The notes under the pieces were generated by a model. The model did not search any database. It saw nothing but the letters and a program-made list of their open reading frames with translations, and was not told where the DNA came from. A DNA stretch of 64,000 nucleotides from Micromonospora arborensis (GTDB lineage: Bacteria; Actinomycetota; Actinomycetes; Mycobacteriales; Micromonosporaceae): positions 62,001-126,000 of the forward strand of contig NZ_PYBV01000030.1 of the NCBI RefSeq assembly GCF_003205615.1. The letters run 5' to 3'. Made by a program: the position numbers and the translations under genes. Of the stretch, positions 63,324-64,000 are shown piece after piece; the first letter of the stretch is position 1, and every line of letters begins with the position of its first letter.

Positions 63324-64000
63324 ATGAGCGCAGACACCGACATCGCGATCATCGGGGTCGGGTGCCGGTTCCCGGACGCCTGGACGCCCGGCGAGTTCTG
63401 GGGCAACGTCCGCACGGGACACGTGTCGACCCGCGAGCTCAGCGACGAGCAGTTGCGGGCGGCCGGCGTCGACGAGGCGGCCCGCAGCGAACCCGACTTC
63501 GTCGGTGTCGGCGCCGCCCTGCCCGGGGCCGCCGACTTCGCCGCCGACTTCTTCGGCTACCTGCCGCCCGAGGCCGAGACGACCGATCCGCAGCAGCGGC
63601 TCTTCCTCGAGGTGTGCTGGGAGGCGTTGGAGTCCTCCGGGCACCCGGCCCGCCCCGAGGGCCCGGTCGTCGGCGTCTTCGCCGGCGCGAGCCCGAGCGC
63701 GTACATGCAGGCGTTGTTCGCGGCGAAGGCCGCGCGGGAAGGGTTGGCCGCCGCCGTCGACGATTTCGACCTGCACCTGGGTGGCCAGGTCGACTTCCTC
63801 ACCTCCCGGGTGGCCTACAAGCTGGGCCTGCGTGGACCCGCTGTCGGCGTGCAGACCGCCTGCTCCTCGGCCCTGTACGCCGTGCACTACGCGGTCCTGA
63901 GCCTGCTCTCCGGAGAATGCGACATCGCCCTGGCCGGTGGCGCGTCGGTCTCGGAGCCGGTGGCCGGTTACCGGTACGTGCCCGGCGGCCTGATGTCCGC
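63324..64000 (+). CDS. Polyketide synthase, ketosynthase N-terminal part, cut by the window edge
   Basis: 226 residues visible, open to the last base. ATG 63324 is chosen (AAGGGG about 9 bases upstream); ATG 63306 overlapping the previous stop is possible. Ketosynthase signature: IAIIGVGCRFPDA, DPQQRLFLEVCWEALE and the active Cys in VQTACSSALYAVH. It extends the peptide with a malonyl-type unit. No docking domain is obvious at the N terminus. Further domains lie outside the window. Confidence 0.95.
   Translation, partial: MSADTDIAIIGVGCRFPDAWTPGEFWGNVRTGHVSTRELSDEQLRAAGVDEAARSEPDFVGVGAALPGAADFAADFFGYLPPEAETTDPQQRLFLEVCWEALESSGHPARPEGPVVGVFAGASPSAYMQALFAAKAAREGLAAAVDDFDLHLGGQVDFLTSRVAYKLGLRGPAVGVQTACSSALYAVHYAVLSLLSGECDIALAGGASVSEPVAGYRYVPGGLMS

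Overview
The window is high-GC actinomycete chromosome, most likely from the Micromonosporaceae (Micromonospora, Salinispora or Verrucosispora-like). Evidence is the strong G/C third-position bias, frequent GTG starts, Tat- and Sec-exported proteins, a cobalamin riboswitch, a LuxR-family ATPase regulator, and an NRPS-PKS cluster at the right edge. I see no tRNA, rRNA, CRISPR array or insertion sequence.

Left part (1-26730): an unusual locus built from paralogous pairs. Two giant proteins (the tail of one at the left edge and a complete 3148-residue one), two membrane-anchored proteins with a duplicated lysozyme-like (SLT) region and a C-terminal lectin domain (bulb type in one, ricin type in the other), and two proline-rich proteins ending in the same ADP-ribosyltransferase-like region. 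They surround a beta-helix protein with two CbxX/EccA-type AAA+ domains, an ECF sigma factor, a zinc-finger anti-sigma-like protein and a MinD/ParA-like ATPase. The giant has a CpnT-like helical N terminus and an internal papain-fold (glutamine deamidase-type) domain with a visible Cys/His/Asp triad. This looks like a type VII secretion-associated polymorphic-toxin or cell-surface system. No core secretion genes (EccB, EccC, EccD, mycosin, small WXG100) are in the window. It is the best candidate for an undescribed system.

Middle part (26902-46314): mostly housekeeping and accessory enzymes with local regulators. These include a secreted EEP-family nuclease/phosphatase; a divergent SDR/XRE pair; DinB; a HEAT-repeat protein; a divergent membrane protein/TetR pair; a ThuA plus Gfo/Idh/MocA pair; WrbA; a 931-residue LuxR-type ATPase regulator; an SRPBCC protein; an alpha/beta hydrolase; an alcohol dehydrogenase-SDR operon ending in a truncated maleylacetate reductase; a PadR regulator with a perfect palindromic operator in front of a second hydrolase; and a secreted protein gene broken by a one-base frameshift.

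Right part: 46449-53195 is a leftward copper-handling operon (fragment of a secreted protein, PCuAC chaperone, Tat-exported DyP peroxidase, CopC, CopD-CtaG fusion, PepSY membrane protein) with ATGA start-stop overlaps. Next to it, in the opposite direction, lies a well-formed cobalamin riboswitch whose nearest downstream gene is, unexpectedly, a hotdog thioesterase. After an acetyltransferase, a metallophosphatase, a beta-hydroxyacid dehydrogenase and a strong terminator, a hybrid NRPS-PKS cluster starts at 56572 (A-T; C-A-T-C; free carrier protein; ketosynthase) and runs off the right edge.
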